A stretch of 64,000 bases of DNA from Porphyra umbilicalis (GCA_002049455.2 KV919111.1:1-64000), one strand, 5' to 3'. Counted from the stretch's first letter, positions 10,751 through 23,462 are shown. Made by a program: numbers and translations. The notes: generated by a model from the letters alone, not told the origin.

Positions 10751-13489
10751 CGCACGGCCGATTCCTTCACGGGCCTGCCGCGCTGCGGGCGTGCCGGGGC
10801 GGTGCGCAGCCGACACCCCCCTCCTCGCGGTTGCAGACGGCGACGGCAAAAAAAAAAACGGCGGCGTCGGGACGCGCGCCACATCTCCCCAGCGTGCGTG
10901 GGGAGCGGAGTCCCTGGAACTGCAATCCGGAGGCCCGGGGCCAGAAGCTTCTCAGCTGCCAGTACATTTTGGGCCAATAGAATCTATACGCGTTGCACAG
11001 AAATCGCGCGTTCAGCAACAGAGCGAACACGTGACTGGCCGAGACGAAAAAAATCAGATGCAGGGCCCGCACGCCTGGCGCTGGAGGCTGCGTCGAAGCT
11101 GGACACCGTGCCGTGCCGTGACCGAGTGGAACTGCTTGGGCCCGAGCCAGGACGAGTCGTACGTGGGTGTCAGGCGAACCGTTTGGGCCCCGTGACGGGA
11201 GTGTCTCCAGACCAGGCCTTGATGGCACACGACCCATCCGAGGTACGCAACGGAGTCCACCTTTCATGCCGCGTGCGTGCGGCACGCTGCCTCTTCCTTC
11301 GAGCGTTTCGTAGCTTACTCATTGAAGCTCCACAGGGCGGCCTCCACATGGTGGCTCTAGCCAATGCCCCGGTTTCAAACCCATTGCTTATGTTTATTGC
11401 ATTCTCAGACATCCTCATGTGTCCATTTTTTTATGTCCGATGTCTGGCTGCGATTGTCCTTCCCATATGCACTGCCTCGTGAGTGCTTGTATCATCGGTC
11501 AGAATCGCTGTTCGAGCAGATCAATAGGAGACCGCTTGCACGATACAGACGCATGTATGATACCGACGCATCTTGATGTTCTTTTTATGCGACGCACGTT
11601 TGCGCTGCTTTGGTCAGGGCTCCGTCCGGGACAACGTGTTCATTGCAACGGGGCTCGTCAGACCGTCAACCACACGAGCGCATCGCATGGAGTAGCACAT
11701 GATTCATCAATACGGACACCAGTGCCACCCTTGGCGTCGCTCCAGGCTCGCAGTCACAGCAGTAGGAGCGTTGACTCGAACGCGAGCTCCAAAAGGCTGC
11801 TTACGTTTAGCCTCAGTGGCCATAACAATGGTGACGCTCACGCTGCGCTGTCTCGGCATGCTGCACTCACGAGTTGGCATCTTCCCATGGTCTGCGGGCT
11901 AGACGGGATGCACGATAGTCGGCTGACGCTCGAATGGTGAACACTCAGTTGCTGGCCTTGCTGTTTCTGATGTGGTATGTAGTTGATGGAAAGGACGGTT
12001 GCTGCTGGGTGAGCAGTTTCTGGCAGTTCTCGCAACTGGGCAATGGTTGGCCCCTTTGCAAGCTGTTAAGCAGTGGTGGCTCCACCCAAGCTGCCCCGGT
12101 GGCAGGCGGCACGTCGGCAGCTCCCCGCCAGTGTCGACCACGAAGCGGTCCTGATGCTCTGGAAGGGCCCCTCCACCCTGCGTGCCATCCTCCTCTAGTG
12201 TCCCAGTCGGGCAAACGACTGCACGCAGGAGTGGGGCTCAGCGACGATCTCGCGGAGCGGGTTCCCCACTCCGCGGCGCGCGCACGCCGACGCACCCGTA
12301 GCGGGGCTGAGCACCGTCCAGGCTGTGGCCGCACGCAAGCGCCCTACGTAGCTTCTCGTGGTCCTGCGCCGCATCCGCGCATCGTGCAGGCAGAGGCGCC
12401 CGCCTGGACGCCGCAGCCTCCCCCTGGGGGTGCCCACGCGCTCGATCGGTGATCTGCCCGCCCGACTCGTCCGACCGGGCGCGTCCCGCGCCCGATGCTC
12501 GCCTGCTCCACGACGTGGCGGCTCTACTCGGCCGCCGCTGGTTGGCCGCCGCACCCTCAAAAAAGAGAAATCCAGATCACGCCCGCCCGCGCGGACCCGC
12601 GTCGTGCGTGGACCCACCTGGGCGCAGTGTCGGTCCGCCGGCGGCTGGCGTGGATTATCAGAGGCAATTTTGCCGACGTTTGGCGCTCGCGTGGGCGGTG
12701 GATTGGGCGGCGGCCGAGCCTGTGGCTCGCACGGTCGCACGACAGGTGGCCCCCTCGTGGCGATCGGGTGGCCAAGTGCTGTGAGCGATCGATCCCCCCC
12801 CCGCCCGCCCCGTCCACACACCCACCGCGGCCGCGTGTCAACGTCACCGCCTCGCGGCGCGGCGACCATCCCTTTCCTTCCTTCCGCCGGTGTGCGGGCC
12901 CCCCCGAGGGCGAGGCCGCGCGCGCCCCCAGGGGGCTCGGGAACGTGGCGGTCGCTGACGGCGCCACCGCTCACTTTTCTGGATGGCGGCCGGCGCGGCG
13001 GGCGTGACGCCTCCACGTTGTTTGCCCAATGGCTGGCCCGCGTCGCTGCCACCGCCGCCGCCGCGCGCGCACGGCCCGCACTCGAGCGGGCTGGGTCAGG
13101 CCTCCCGCATGGCCCCGACCCACCGACGGGAGGTGCACGTGCCAACCGCCTCGTTGCCTCGGCGAGGCAAAGGTGGCACCGCCGCGGCGGCGGCGGCGGC
13201 TGCCCGTGGCAGCCGCGGCCACGACGCGGCCGCGTCCCGCTCCCCACCGCCGCTGCCACCAGACCGTCGCCGCCAGGCCCGCGGCGCTCCTCCCCCGCCG
13301 TGCGCGCACCGTCGGCCGCCGGGTGGGGGCGGTCGCCCGCCATCCGCCGCCGGGCACGCCCGCCCGACCGTCGGGCGCCTCGGCGATTGGGGCGCCAAAG
13401 AAGGCGGGGTGCGGCCGGCGACGGCCGGAACGCGTCGACGCCGGCGCGGTACGTGCTGCGTCCAGCCGCCCGTGGCGACGATTCCCGTC
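10751..13489. other. Intergenic; mixed then very GC-rich
   Basis: From 10751 to about 12100 the sequence is mixed and carries an A run (about 10849-10859). From about 12200 it becomes very GC-rich with open frames on both strands that reflect lack of A/T. The part before 13490 should hold the promoter and 5' UTR of the 7TM gene. No other gene was recognised. Confidence 0.4.
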
Positions 13490-15798
13490 ATGGCCGGTCG
13501 TTTTCTCCGTGTTCGCCGCGTGGCGGTGGCGGCGGCGGCGGCGGCCGCCGCCGCTGTGCTCCTCTTGGCTGCGGCGGCCGATGGGACGCCCGTCAACAGT
13601 GGTGGCATCCTGCCGCAGCACCCAATCTCCCTCGGCCTTGGCGGCGCGGGGATGGTGGCCGCCGCGGCCGCCTCGACGCCATTGTGGGCCGTCGCGGGCA
13701 GCGATGACGGCACCCCCCCCCCCCCCCCCACCACGGTCCGGCAGAGCAGAGACCCCGAACTCGCCGCCGGCCGCCACCGTGTTGTCAATGATAACTCGCT
13801 CTCCATCCTGCCCTTCCTCTACGCCACGCTCACGGTGGTGTACCCCCTCGCCGCCGCCGCCCTTGCCGTGTCCCTGTGGGCGTCCCGCGGCGGCACGCCC
13901 CTCACGACCGTCCACCGGGTGTTGCTCGTCGGCGCCGGCTTCAAGGCCGGCGCCACCCTCCTGCTGGCCGTCGTCTGGTTCCACCTCCGCTCCGAGGGCA
14001 TGGCCGCCGTCGCCGGCGCGGCGACCACCTCCTCCGCGCACGACCACCCGCCGACGGTCAGCGGCCTTTTCGCCGCCGCGTTGGCGCCGGCGGCGGTCCC
14101 CCCCTCGGTGGCGGCGGACCTCTGCCTCGTCATTGTCATCCTCGTCGCCTGCCACGGCGTGGGGGTGATTGAGGCGGACTGGCTCAGCCATGTGCAGCCC
14201 GACATTGGCTGGTACCTGACGCTCGGCACGGCGGTGACCATCCCCGCGTCGATCGTCGAGCACGTGTCCCCGCGCGTGCTCGTCGTCGCCCTCATCCCCA
14301 CGTTTATGGGCGGCGGCATTGTCGCCGCCCTCTCCGTCGCCGCCGTTGCGCGGAGCGTGCGCTACCTATCCGTCCACGCGTCGGTCATTGAGCGGTCCCG
14401 CGTCGACCCGGCGACGACGCCCGTGGCGTCGCGCATCCGCTTTTTCCGCGTCGCCGCGGCGGGGGTGGTACTCTCCTGGGCAGCGCGGCTCACCGCCGGC
14501 CTCCTCACCTATGAGCGGCTGCCGGTCGTCGCCCTGCCCATCGTGGCAGAGGTGCTCGACTGGTGCCTGTGGGCGGGCTTTGCGCTGGCGTTTCGGGGGC
14601 AGGCCTACTCGTACCTGCTCACGCCCCTGACGTTTGACGACAGCCGGTTGGAGATGGTGCGGTCGGCGGAGCTTGCCGCCCGCTCCGCCGCCGCCGCGCG
14701 GCGGGTGGCGGTCACGCAAGAGGTGCTGATGCGGACGGCGAGCGCAGAGACGGTCGGCGTGGGGGCGGGTGACCCCCCGTCGGGCGGCGCCGCCAGCGCC
14801 CCACCCGTCCCGCCCGCCCGCACCAGCCCGGCGCTCCCCGCGGCGGTCCGATTTATGGTCGACGCGATTCTCGCCGAGGAGGACGCGACGGCCGACGGCG
14901 GGGGCGGGGAGAGCCCCCGCCGCCGCTCGACGCTCACAAGCGTCGGGCGGCGGTCGTCCGTCTCCCCCCCCCCCATAGACGTGCCCATCATCCCGTGGGT
15001 GGTGGGCATGCCCCTCCCCGAGCCCCCCGCCCTCCTCCGCATGCTCGTACGCGAGCAGCAGGCGCGGCGCAACCGGCGACGGCGGCGGCGCACGCCGCCG
15101 CCCGCCTATGTGCTCGTTGCGGAAGCGACGGCGCGGGGGTTTCCCGACGGCAGCCACCTCGTCGTCGCCACCCCCGTCGCCCCGACGGTGCCGGCGGGCG
15201 CGCCGCCGCCGCCGCCGCCGGGCAAGCGGAGGGGCAAGGGCGGTGCGGAGGGGGGGGGGGGGGCGCCCCACTCGCCGCCGTCGTCACCGTGGGGGGGGGG
15301 GTCGGGGGAGCGCGCCGGGCACCCCGGCGGCGCGGTCGCCCGCCCTCGGCCCGCAGCCGCCGGCGGCGGTGGCGGCGGCGGCAGCGGCAGCGGCAGCGAC
15401 GGCGGCGGCGGCGGGCGGCGCCGCGGCGGGCGGCGCCTCCCCAGGTGCGGCGGGCGCCCCCCCGCCTGCGGCCCCCCCCCCCCACCCCTGCGGTTGCCCG
15501 GCGCGGGTGTCCTGCCGCCCGCCCCGCCAACGTCCCCGCGCTCGGTCAGCGGGCGGGCGATGCGCGCCATCCGGGAGCTGTCGGGCCTGTCGGCCTCCTC
15601 CCGGGACGGCGGGGAGCCGCTCGTCGTGCCCCCGTCGCCGACCGCCGCCGCCGCCGCCGCCGCTGCGGGGCGGCCGCCCGGAGGGGGGCCCGCGTGGCCG
15701 CCCCCGTCGGCGGCGCAGGGGGGGGGGACGGGCGGCGACCGCTGCCGGGCGATGCGGGCGGCGGGTACGAGTCGGAGGATGGGGAAATCGTGCGGTGA
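13490..15798 (+). CDS. Seven-transmembrane protein, possibly GOST/Lu7TM family
   Basis: The ATG at 13490 opens a signal peptide (residues 1-30, basic then Ala/Leu-rich). A lumenal segment of about 70 residues and seven hydrophobic helices follow, at roughly 104-130, 140-168, 207-228, 239-258, 262-290, 314-340 and 345-378. Helix 2 (HRVLLVGAGFKAGATLLLAV) and this layout resemble GPR107/TMEM87-type secretory-pathway membrane proteins; that identity is tentative. After helix 7 comes a long cytosolic region with Ser/Pro and basic blocks. The tail crosses G runs (about 15250-15263 and 15718-15727). The initial frame would end at 15901, but a second frame gives a natural acidic end, GGGYESEDGEIVR, with its stop at 15796-15798, so I prefer that end. 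Confidence 0.6.
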
Positions 15799-16685
15799 CT
15801 GGCGGGCGGGGGGAGGGGGGAGGCGTGGGCGGGACGCTCGGCCCCGCGCGCGGGCAGGCCGGGGCCCTTGGTGCGGGCGCGTGCCGCACGCCACAGGTTA
15901 AGTTTAACGTCCACGGGCGCCGCCGTCGGTTTCTCCGCGTGGCGGCACTTTGGAGAGTCTGGTGGGCACTGGTTTGCCAAAAAAAAAAAAGTGGGGCGCG
16001 CCCACGAAGAGGAACCATCCTTGGACGCGCGATCGCGGGCGCTGTGGTGGGGAGGGTGGCCCGCAGCGCGCGACGCGCCGACCGCGGCGTGCCGGCGTAC
16101 CGCGCGGCTGGTGTGACCCCATCGCCGTTGCGGCGGCGGCCGGCGGGGGCACCCCTTGAACACAACAGCGTGTCGGAGCGTGGTCGCCAGCACGGTGCAC
16201 GCCTGCACCACCGCCAGCTGTGGACAGCGTCGAGGGGCAGCCGTGGGGCGGCGTCGCCGGCGGTCCATCGCCGTGCAGCGGGAGGAGCGTCGGACGGCGG
16301 CCCGCTCGCTGTGCCCAGCTGGGAAATCGGCGCTGACTGCTGACGGATCAAGAGAAGTACATGACACGGTATCGAGAAGGACTTGGTCAAGGGTTGAGAT
16401 TGGAAGACAGTAAGTATTAAGTAGATACGAATACGGCCCTAATCACTAAACCGCTGCCCCTTGATTGGCTGGCCATCAATGCAACCGGCTGGCACCGTCG
16501 ACGACACCGGCGCACGGCTTCAGCAGAGCAGCGTCCGGGTCTCCGAGTCGCGTCTGTCGCCCCCGCAGTTCTCTCTGTCCCTGTCACCACCGCTCCTCCC
16601 TTCCCTCATCTTCTTCCAGGGCAGCTTTAGTCCCTCTGCGACTGGTGTCGTGTTGTCTGCGCGCGTTGCGATCCCCACCGCCACC
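15799..16685. promoter_or_regulatory. eIF2-alpha upstream region
   Basis: GC-rich sequence with an A run at about 15980-15990, then mixed sequence. An inverted CCAAT box (TTGATTGGCTGG) lies at about 16462, some 220 bp before the eIF2-alpha ATG. A pyrimidine-rich stretch (about 16590-16620) ends in CAG, so a 5' UTR intron is possible but unproven. Confidence 0.35.
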
Positions 16686-17597
16686 ATGGTCAACCTGGAT
16701 TGCCGGATGTACGAGCCCCAGTTTCCCGAGCCCGACGACGTCGTCATGGTCGTTGTCAAGGAGATCCAGGAGATGGGCGCATACGTGCACCTCCTCGAGT
16801 ACAACAATGCGCAGGGCATGATTATGCTCTCGGAGCTGTCCCGGCGGCGCATCCGCTCCGTCAACAAGCTCATCCGCGTCGGCCGGCAGGAGGTGGTGGC
16901 GGTCGTGCGTGTTGACCACGACAAGGGCTACATCGACCTGTCCAAGCGGCGTGTCGCCCCTGAAGATGCGGTTAAGATGGAGGAGAAGTGGAACAAGGCG
17001 CGGTCCGTCCACTCCATCATGCGCCACATTGCCGAGACGGTCGACACGGATGTGGAGGACCTGTACGTCCGCTGGGGGTGGCCCCTGTACAAAAAGTATG
17101 GCCACGCCTATGACGCCTTTCGGGCGTCGGTGACGGACGCGGCGGGGGTGCTGGCCGGCCTGGACATCAAGGACGCGGAGCGGGAGGAGCTGGAGAAGAA
17201 CGTCAAGCTGCGGCTGACGGTGCAACCGATGAAGCTGCGGGCAGATATCGAGGTGACCTGCTCCCGCTTTGAGGGCGTCGACGCCGTCCGCGCGGCGCTG
17301 ACAGCTGGGGAGGCATCGTCCGAGGCTGACACGCCCATCAAGATCAAGCTGGTGGCCCCTCCGCTGTACGTTGTCACGACCAGCGCGCTGCGCAAGGCGG
17401 ATGGCATCGTCGCGCTCTCCAAGGTGCTGGGGGTGGTGGAGAAGGAGATTCTTGCCCGGCATGGCAAGTTCAAGGTCGTCAAGGAGCCCCGTGCGGTCAG
17501 CGACAAGGACGATAAGCAGCTGTCCTCGCTCATGGAGCAGCTGGAAATGGAGAACAGGGAGGTGGGTGGTGATGACGATGCCAGCGACGCAGAGTAG
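16686..17597 (+). CDS. EIF2S1: Translation initiation factor eIF2 alpha subunit
   Basis: A single uninterrupted frame of 303 residues starts in an ideal CCACCATGG context. The N-terminal S1/OB domain carries GAYVHLLEYNNAQGMIMLSE followed directly by LSRRRIRSVNKLIRVGRQE, the loop phosphorylated by eIF2 kinases. Ser52 counting Met corresponds to human Ser51, so stress-controlled inhibition of eIF2B is expected to be conserved. The helical domain (about 90-180) includes DLYVRWGWPLYKKYGHAYDA. The C-terminal alpha/beta domain follows and the acidic end GGDDDASDAE is typical. It acts in the cytosol in the eIF2-GTP-initiator tRNA complex. Length fits the family and there is no intron. Confidence 0.98.
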   Translation: MVNLDCRMYEPQFPEPDDVVMVVVKEIQEMGAYVHLLEYNNAQGMIMLSELSRRRIRSVNKLIRVGRQEVVAVVRVDHDKGYIDLSKRRVAPEDAVKMEEKWNKARSVHSIMRHIAETVDTDVEDLYVRWGWPLYKKYGHAYDAFRASVTDAAGVLAGLDIKDAEREELEKNVKLRLTVQPMKLRADIEVTCSRFEGVDAVRAALTAGEASSEADTPIKIKLVAPPLYVVTTSALRKADGIVALSKVLGVVEKEILARHGKFKVVKEPRAVSDKDDKQLSSLMEQLEMENREVGGDDDASDAE

Positions 17598-18139
17598 GGG
17601 AGGGGGTGTGGGGCTGTAATCAAACGAAGAAGAAAGCAATGAAAGAGCGTTGGAAGGGGATGCCAGCGGCCACGGTTGGTGTAACGCACATCAGCTGTTA
17701 CTGCTGCCAGTATCAGGCGCAGATTAGTCGAGACACGAGGAGTGGTGTCAATCAAACTACCTCCCACCTCGCTCTTCAAAGTGAGGAAGCAGCGTCTGTT
17801 GCTGTGCAGCGACTGTTGCTGTGCAGCGACAGCGTGCTTTTCATGTACTCCTGTTACGTATGGTGAGCTCGTAAGGCAAATGGCAGCGCGACGCAAGATG
17901 GTTGCGCACATGCACTGGATACACCCCAACGAACCAGGAGCAAGTTGAGGAACGGGAAAGGACGACGGAATGCCTTTCTAGCCATGAGAAAGTGCAACAA
18001 GCTACTGCCTGGGTACACAGAATGCACGTGAAAAAAAAAATCGAATATAAAGAAATGAAAGCGGAGGCAAGGAACGCAGCTTCGAGAGGAAATCAACCAC
18101 TCTGGGGAAGGCTCGCGGCCGCCTTGAGCCAAGGCGGTC
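17598..18139. other. Convergent intergenic region
   Basis: A 3'-to-3' gap between eIF2-alpha and the CBM48-SPRY gene. A near-repeat GTTGCTGTGCAGCGACAG lies at about 17800-17832. No gene or clear polyadenylation signal was recognised. Confidence 0.4.
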
Positions 18140-20662
18140 CTAGGACGGGTGCTTGGCCACGGCTCCACCCCCCCTGGTGTCTGACATAACCCCCGACGCG
18201 CTGGCGCCGTCGCGACACACCTCCAAGCCATCGAGCGTGTAGATGTCACCGGCAGGCAAGCACGACGCCCACAGCATGTCGGCACCATCAAAGAGCGAAT
18301 ACACACGAGCGTTGCGGGCGTAGATGGAGAGCGTCGGGTACACGTGCATGTCGCCGCGAAAGGTGTACTCCACATCCCCCCGGTGCTGGCCGTCCACGTA
18401 CAAGCTGACGCGCGCCAGCGTAACTGCCGAACGGCCGCCCTGACTCGACGCGCCCGACCGACGGTCGAGGGACACGAGCAGTCCGGCAGTACAGCCCGAC
18501 GTGAGTTGCGAGTCAAAATCGCTCCAAGACTCCTTGCCGTCGACCGTGCGGATGATATTGCCCGACGTGGAGATACCCAACGAGTTGGGCCGCGTACCAC
18601 AGAGGCATGAGAGGGGCAGCTCCCGAGTCGACAGCCCGACGCAAACACCACCACCAGCAGCTTGCCGCAGGATGTAGAACTCAAAGTACACGCGGGCGTC
18701 TGGTTTAGGGGGTACGACCGGCAGCACCGCCCGGACTGTCTTGTAGAGGCCCCGCTCTTGTACCCGCTGCGCACAATGCTGCCGGTCCAGCAGCGCAATG
18801 CCATCGTGGCACTCTTTGGGGTCAAAACCCAATCGCGGGGACGACAGCCGAGCGCGGACCGAGCAGGCCAACTCGGCTGGGTTGGACGCGAGCGCGCCCG
18901 CCCGGTACGGTGCCGTCCGTGGGAGGGAACCGTGCCGGTCGTTGTTCAGGTTTGCCGCAAACGTCGCATCGTCCTCCTCCAGCTCCCCGTCATCCCCACC
19001 CTCCGACATTGTTGGGGATTTGACGACACAAGGGGAGCTCACGGCTGGGTCCTCGCCGAGACTACTCCGACGACGCCGCCGGGTGCCGCCGCCACCGCGC
19101 GATGGCGTCTCGCTGACCGCGCCAGACGCAGCGGCGGATGACGAGGAAACCGCCGCGGCGCTACTGGCAGCGTCCGCGTCGGTCGGGTCCGGCGGTGGAG
19201 AATCAGACACGAGGTCGTCAAAGGAAGGAGCACGGGAGATGGAGCCAGGTGTCGGTTCCACCAGCCGTGGAGCGGCCGCCGCGGCCGCACGCAACGCAGC
19301 AATGTTGACGACCGTGACGTTGAACGGCCGGTCGCAAATTTGGGTGTGCATGTAGCTCTTGCGAAAGAGGGATGGTGGGGGTGGTAGCTCCACATACTGG
19401 TACGCCACGCCCACATCGCGGGTGAAGCGGGACATGGTGTTTGGAGTCATCCCCCCGCCGACGCCGGCAGCAGCCGAGAGTGGTTGAGGGGGGGTGTCAA
19501 AGGAAGCGCAAAAGCAGGTGGGATCCCCACATGCCTCTACGGTGACAGTGAGCACATTGTTGATGATGCCGCGCTCGTCATACGCAACTGGCTGGTCTGG
19601 TGCGTGCCGCCATACATTGTTCACGATGAACTTGTACTGGTAGTCGCCTGGTGGCAGCGGCTTGGAAGACACGAACGCACAGCCGTCTCGGGTCGAAACG
19701 CGCTCAAGCGGCAGCAGCGTCTCCCACGCCGTAAACGTGCCTGTTACAAACACGTGTTTGGCCGCATAGGGCCACACAAAGGTCACGTCGGTCACGAGCT
19801 GTGCGGCGACAGCAAAAAGAAAGAACCCGCCCAAGAGCAATAACGAGAGCAGAACACAGAGCCATGGGAAGAGAAGGTCAGTCACCCGCTATGATGGACA
19901 TCAACCAATTGAGAAGTCTCAGTAGTCAGAGTGGCAAGGGACCATAAGCTTCTCCCCGCATAATGTCGAGTCATCCAACTTCCGCTTGCTCCACATAACG
20001 TTCAAGGCTGCTGCTCGATACCAGTCCGTCGAGCAGCTTCGGCCGTGACGACACCGCCGAACGTCACCATGACCCTGGCAAGTGTTGTCGGCGGACACTG
20101 TGACGACCGAAACACAATCAGCGGGAATCGAAACGGCAAACGCTCCTCCCGCACGAGCACCCACGCTGTACCACCAGCGCCAATACGCATCGATGCAGGC
20201 CCACCGCTGCAGAGACAAGCGCCCCGAGCGCAGCGGTGACGAGGCACCGGCCCCCGTGCCAGGGTAGCATGCCACGAGTCGGCGCATTCGACGACGCAGC
20301 GTATGCCCCACAATGCACGAAGTGCCTCCCTCGTAGAGCCTCATCCTCTCCCAACACACAGACAGCCAACGCACTGCAGGTGCCGCGTCAAAACAACGTA
20401 CCTCAAAACCGCTCAACCGCTCATCTCGGGAGTCTGTTGACGACATGGCCAGACCCGAACCTGGATTGCCGCTCCCCCCGCCGCTGCCGCCCGCCCCGCC
20501 ACCGCCCCCCCCGTGCGCACGCTGTACCTCCCGATGGGACACTGCCCACACGCCCGGTGTGGCAGGTGTGGGCATATCCGCCGCCGCTGCCGCCGCCACC
20601 GCCACCGCCGCCGCAGTTGAGGTACTAGGCGGGGGGGGGAAGGCGACGGCGGAACCAGCCAT
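18140..20662 (-). CDS. AMPK-type CBM48 plus SPRY domain protein, 2 exons
   Basis: Exon 1 (20402-20662) encodes 87 residues, mostly Ala/Gly/Pro, ending STDSRDERLSGFE. A GTACGT donor and a TTTTTGCTGTCGCCGCACAG acceptor join it in phase 0 to exon 2 (18140-19798), giving 639 residues. Exon 2 opens with a glycogen-binding CBM48 (about 88-165: DVTFVWPYAAKHVFVTGTFT, later GDYQYKFIVNNVW) of the kind in AMPK-beta and starch-linked proteins. A Ser-rich linker with basic and acidic blocks follows (about 240-390). A SPRY domain occupies about 440-590 (VYFEFYILRQAAGGGVCVGL, NSLGISTSGNIIRTVDGKES). Carbohydrate binding and protein recognition are inferred from the domains; the full role is unknown. Extending exon 2 upstream yields an apparent hydrophobic N-terminus that is only translated intron. 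Confidence 0.82.
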
Positions 20663-23462
20663 GGTCGCCACCGTGCCGACGCACGGGAAAACGGCGTCAC
20701 GTGGACGTCAGCAACCGCTGCTCGACAATGTGCCGAAGGAGGAGGGGTGTGCGGGGATATAGGGAGTGTCGAAGACGAACAGGCTGATCACCGCCACGTA
20801 CACCGCAAGTGCACCAGAGACGGTCGGAGCAGAACGCGGATGACGCAAGCACTATCAGTGAGTTGGTACCAGCCACTCACGAGCACAGCGTAGTTCGCAG
20901 GCACCACGAAGTGATACTGTGCGTGCCGGTCGCGCGCTTGCAACAAAGAGGCCAGCGAGGGAGGCGGGGATCCACAGGACAGCAAAATGCACACCCAAAA
21001 TGGCAACACGCAAACGGGCGTAGTCGTCGCCCACAGACGCCCAGCGCAAGCGAATCTGCGTCGTGCCCAATCAGACCTCGCAGTCACGTCAGCAGTTGTA
21101 AACACGAAAAGAGGGAGTCGGCAGCACGGGGCAGCGACGCCGACGGCTTCGGTGTGCCCCAGGTGACGTCGGTGGTGTTGGGCGCGGTGGTGGTGGGCGT
21201 GGTGAGGGCAGGTTTGCACCAAGATGATTCCACGACTCGGACACCCCTAAGGGTTTCCCCAATGGGACGGAGCGTGTGGAAGACGGAGGAGGAGTCACTG
21301 CGGCGAACGCCACCCGGCCAGGGCCGCAGTAAGACAGCTGATGAGCCAGGTTCAGGCCAGCTGGCTGTCTGTCGACCACGTAGCTGCTTGCTGCGCCACA
21401 CGCCCAATCAACGGGCGGTCGGTCGGAACGAGGGCGAAGGACTTGCCCAACGGCGGTCGCTTGTCAAGGGCGCCAAAAAGCATACGGCCGCAGGCTCGGA
21501 AAAGTGCGCCTGGCGCTCGCCACAGTGCCCGGTGCTCGTGCGGCCCCCAGGACAGCACCCACCCACTCCACCCACCCACGCCTCACCCCAGCGCCCGTGC
21601 GTCCGCCGCCGACACCGACACACGAAAAAATGGGCACACACACACCAGAGCGCGACGCGCGAGCGTGCGGCGCCCGCCTCGGCAGCTCGCGTTTGCCAGC
21701 GGCGCGTGCCGAACCTGTTGTGGCACACACTGGTGGTGCACCGCGTGTTGGTGGCGTGGGGGAAGGGGGGAGGCGGGAGGGTGGCGGCGGAGCGAGTGCC
21801 GTGCGCGTGCGCGTGCGCACGGCGGAGCTGTGAAGTGCGAGGAGTGGACGGGGTTGGGGGCCGTGCGAACCCCAAGAGGCCCGAGCCGGTGAGCGCCCCT
21901 GCTCCGCGCGGGTGGGTGGAGTCTGGTGCAGCTCGATTTCGGGCCGCGGGCTGGGCCAGCAGATTCGACGGCGCCAATGCGCTGGGACCGGCTCCTCCGA
22001 GAGGTGTGCTCCTGGAGCGGTCCAGTTGGCAAAACATCGCTGGACAAGCCGCGCCCTGCAAGGGCACGTTGTGGAGGAGGCGTCTCCGGGTGGCGGGACT
22101 ATGGCGAAGTAGATTTCGATTCTCTTTCGGGGATAAAAGCCTCAGCAAAGCTCGTAATGTAATTAACAGAGAAAGCCCCGCACTGAGTGCTGGGCTGGGA
22201 GCGAAGCTTTGCGAAACTGTCTTCATCCTCAATGACATTTGGGGAAAACCGAACGAAGACACTCAAGAGTCGACATGAATGCACACGACCTGCATGACCA
22301 AAGCGTCGAGTACACACCTGAGCACACTTGGCTAATGCCCTATGCCTTCTGACCTGCTCGACCATTCTGAGAACAACTGCTGTCCAGAGCGTCGTATCCA
22401 CATGGTACGTGTCAGCGGCTGTGAGCGCGGCGACGGTGTGCAAACTCAGCGGTTTCACACCTCATGCGAGCTTCAGCGCATATGCGCCTTAGTGTTTATT
22501 CGCTTCGATGGGAGTCAAGTGTTTTGAGGTCAGGGTTGAGCTGCGGGGGGGGGTCGCCCGTTCAGTCGCTTCTGCGATTCTGTCCACGATTGCCGGGTTA
22601 TTTCGCCCAGATAATATTTTCACGTGGCGTGCCACAGAGGTTCCACTTCGAAGTCCATCAGTGAGCACTTTGATTGCCACGTGGGTCTCTGAGAGAGCGT
22701 TGCGTTGTTGAGGAATAAGAAGCTTCGCTAATACGAACACGTGGCTCACAGACGATCATTACAGTATCATCGCGTGCTGGCATGATTTTGATGATTTCGC
22801 GAGAATTATTACCATCTTTATCGTGTGATAATTATCGACCCACATCCCTGCTGGAATCGGCTCGAGAAGAGACCCTTCTTGCGAGCATCTGCTCGACATG
22901 CCTCAGAAAATGCCCGTTTTTCTGCTAAAAAATAGAACCTTCACAACCGCAACAAAGCTGATGCTCAGCGTCCGACATTGTGCCACGTGCTGATGCCGTA
23001 GCCTGCAAAGCACATCAACTTGGGGAGCCAGACAAGACGCAAAGCTGGTCAACTCGGCGAGCATACATGCACCTTCGCATCCATCTATTCACCGCTGTCA
23101 ATGGCCGGCAACAGCGCCACTGTGCAGGCGATCAGGTAACGCGGGTTCACGATGGATGGCAGCGGGTCCAGGTCAGGCACAGAGTGAATGGTCGGTTATT
23201 GAGCGGTCGAAATACGCGCTGCGTGAAGCCCACACGATGCAGGTGACAGGACCAAAAAGGGTCTAGAGGCTCTGCTCGACAACCAACACTACAAAAACGA
23301 AAAGAACACCGGGGTACACTGGCGCACCCGCCTGCCCAGCTCCGCCACCTCACTCTACCGCAATCCCCGCACCCACCGAGCGCGCACTCATCCACACATC
23401 CGCTACCGCAGCAACAACAAACAGCAACAGTAGACAGCAATGGCAATGGTCAAAGGAGCCGT
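20663..23462. other. 2.8-kb intergenic region
   Basis: The first 200 bp are the upstream region of the CBM48-SPRY gene. From 20800 to 22280 both strands carry long Arg/Ser/Ala-rich frames without recognisable domains. One stretch on the plus strand (about 21975-22160; CSWSGPVGKTSLDKPRPARA, then GWRDYGEVDF) looks somewhat protein-like, but I cannot assign it. From 22300 the sequence is mixed, with an A/T-rich patch (about 22770-22840) containing the palindrome GATAATTATC. Nothing was recognised from there to 23462. Confidence 0.35.

Noticed and set aside
19799-19885. Hydrophobic N-terminal helix on the CBM48-SPRY protein
   Set aside because: It is the translation of the last part of the intron. 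A good acceptor lies at 19799-19800 and exon 1 with a GTACGT donor joins in phase, while the hydrophobic reading has no ATG.
20809-22278. 489-codon plus-strand frame
   Set aside because: Arg/Ser-rich without recognisable domains, with equally long frames on the opposite strand. It is not supported as a gene beyond a possible short fragment near its end.
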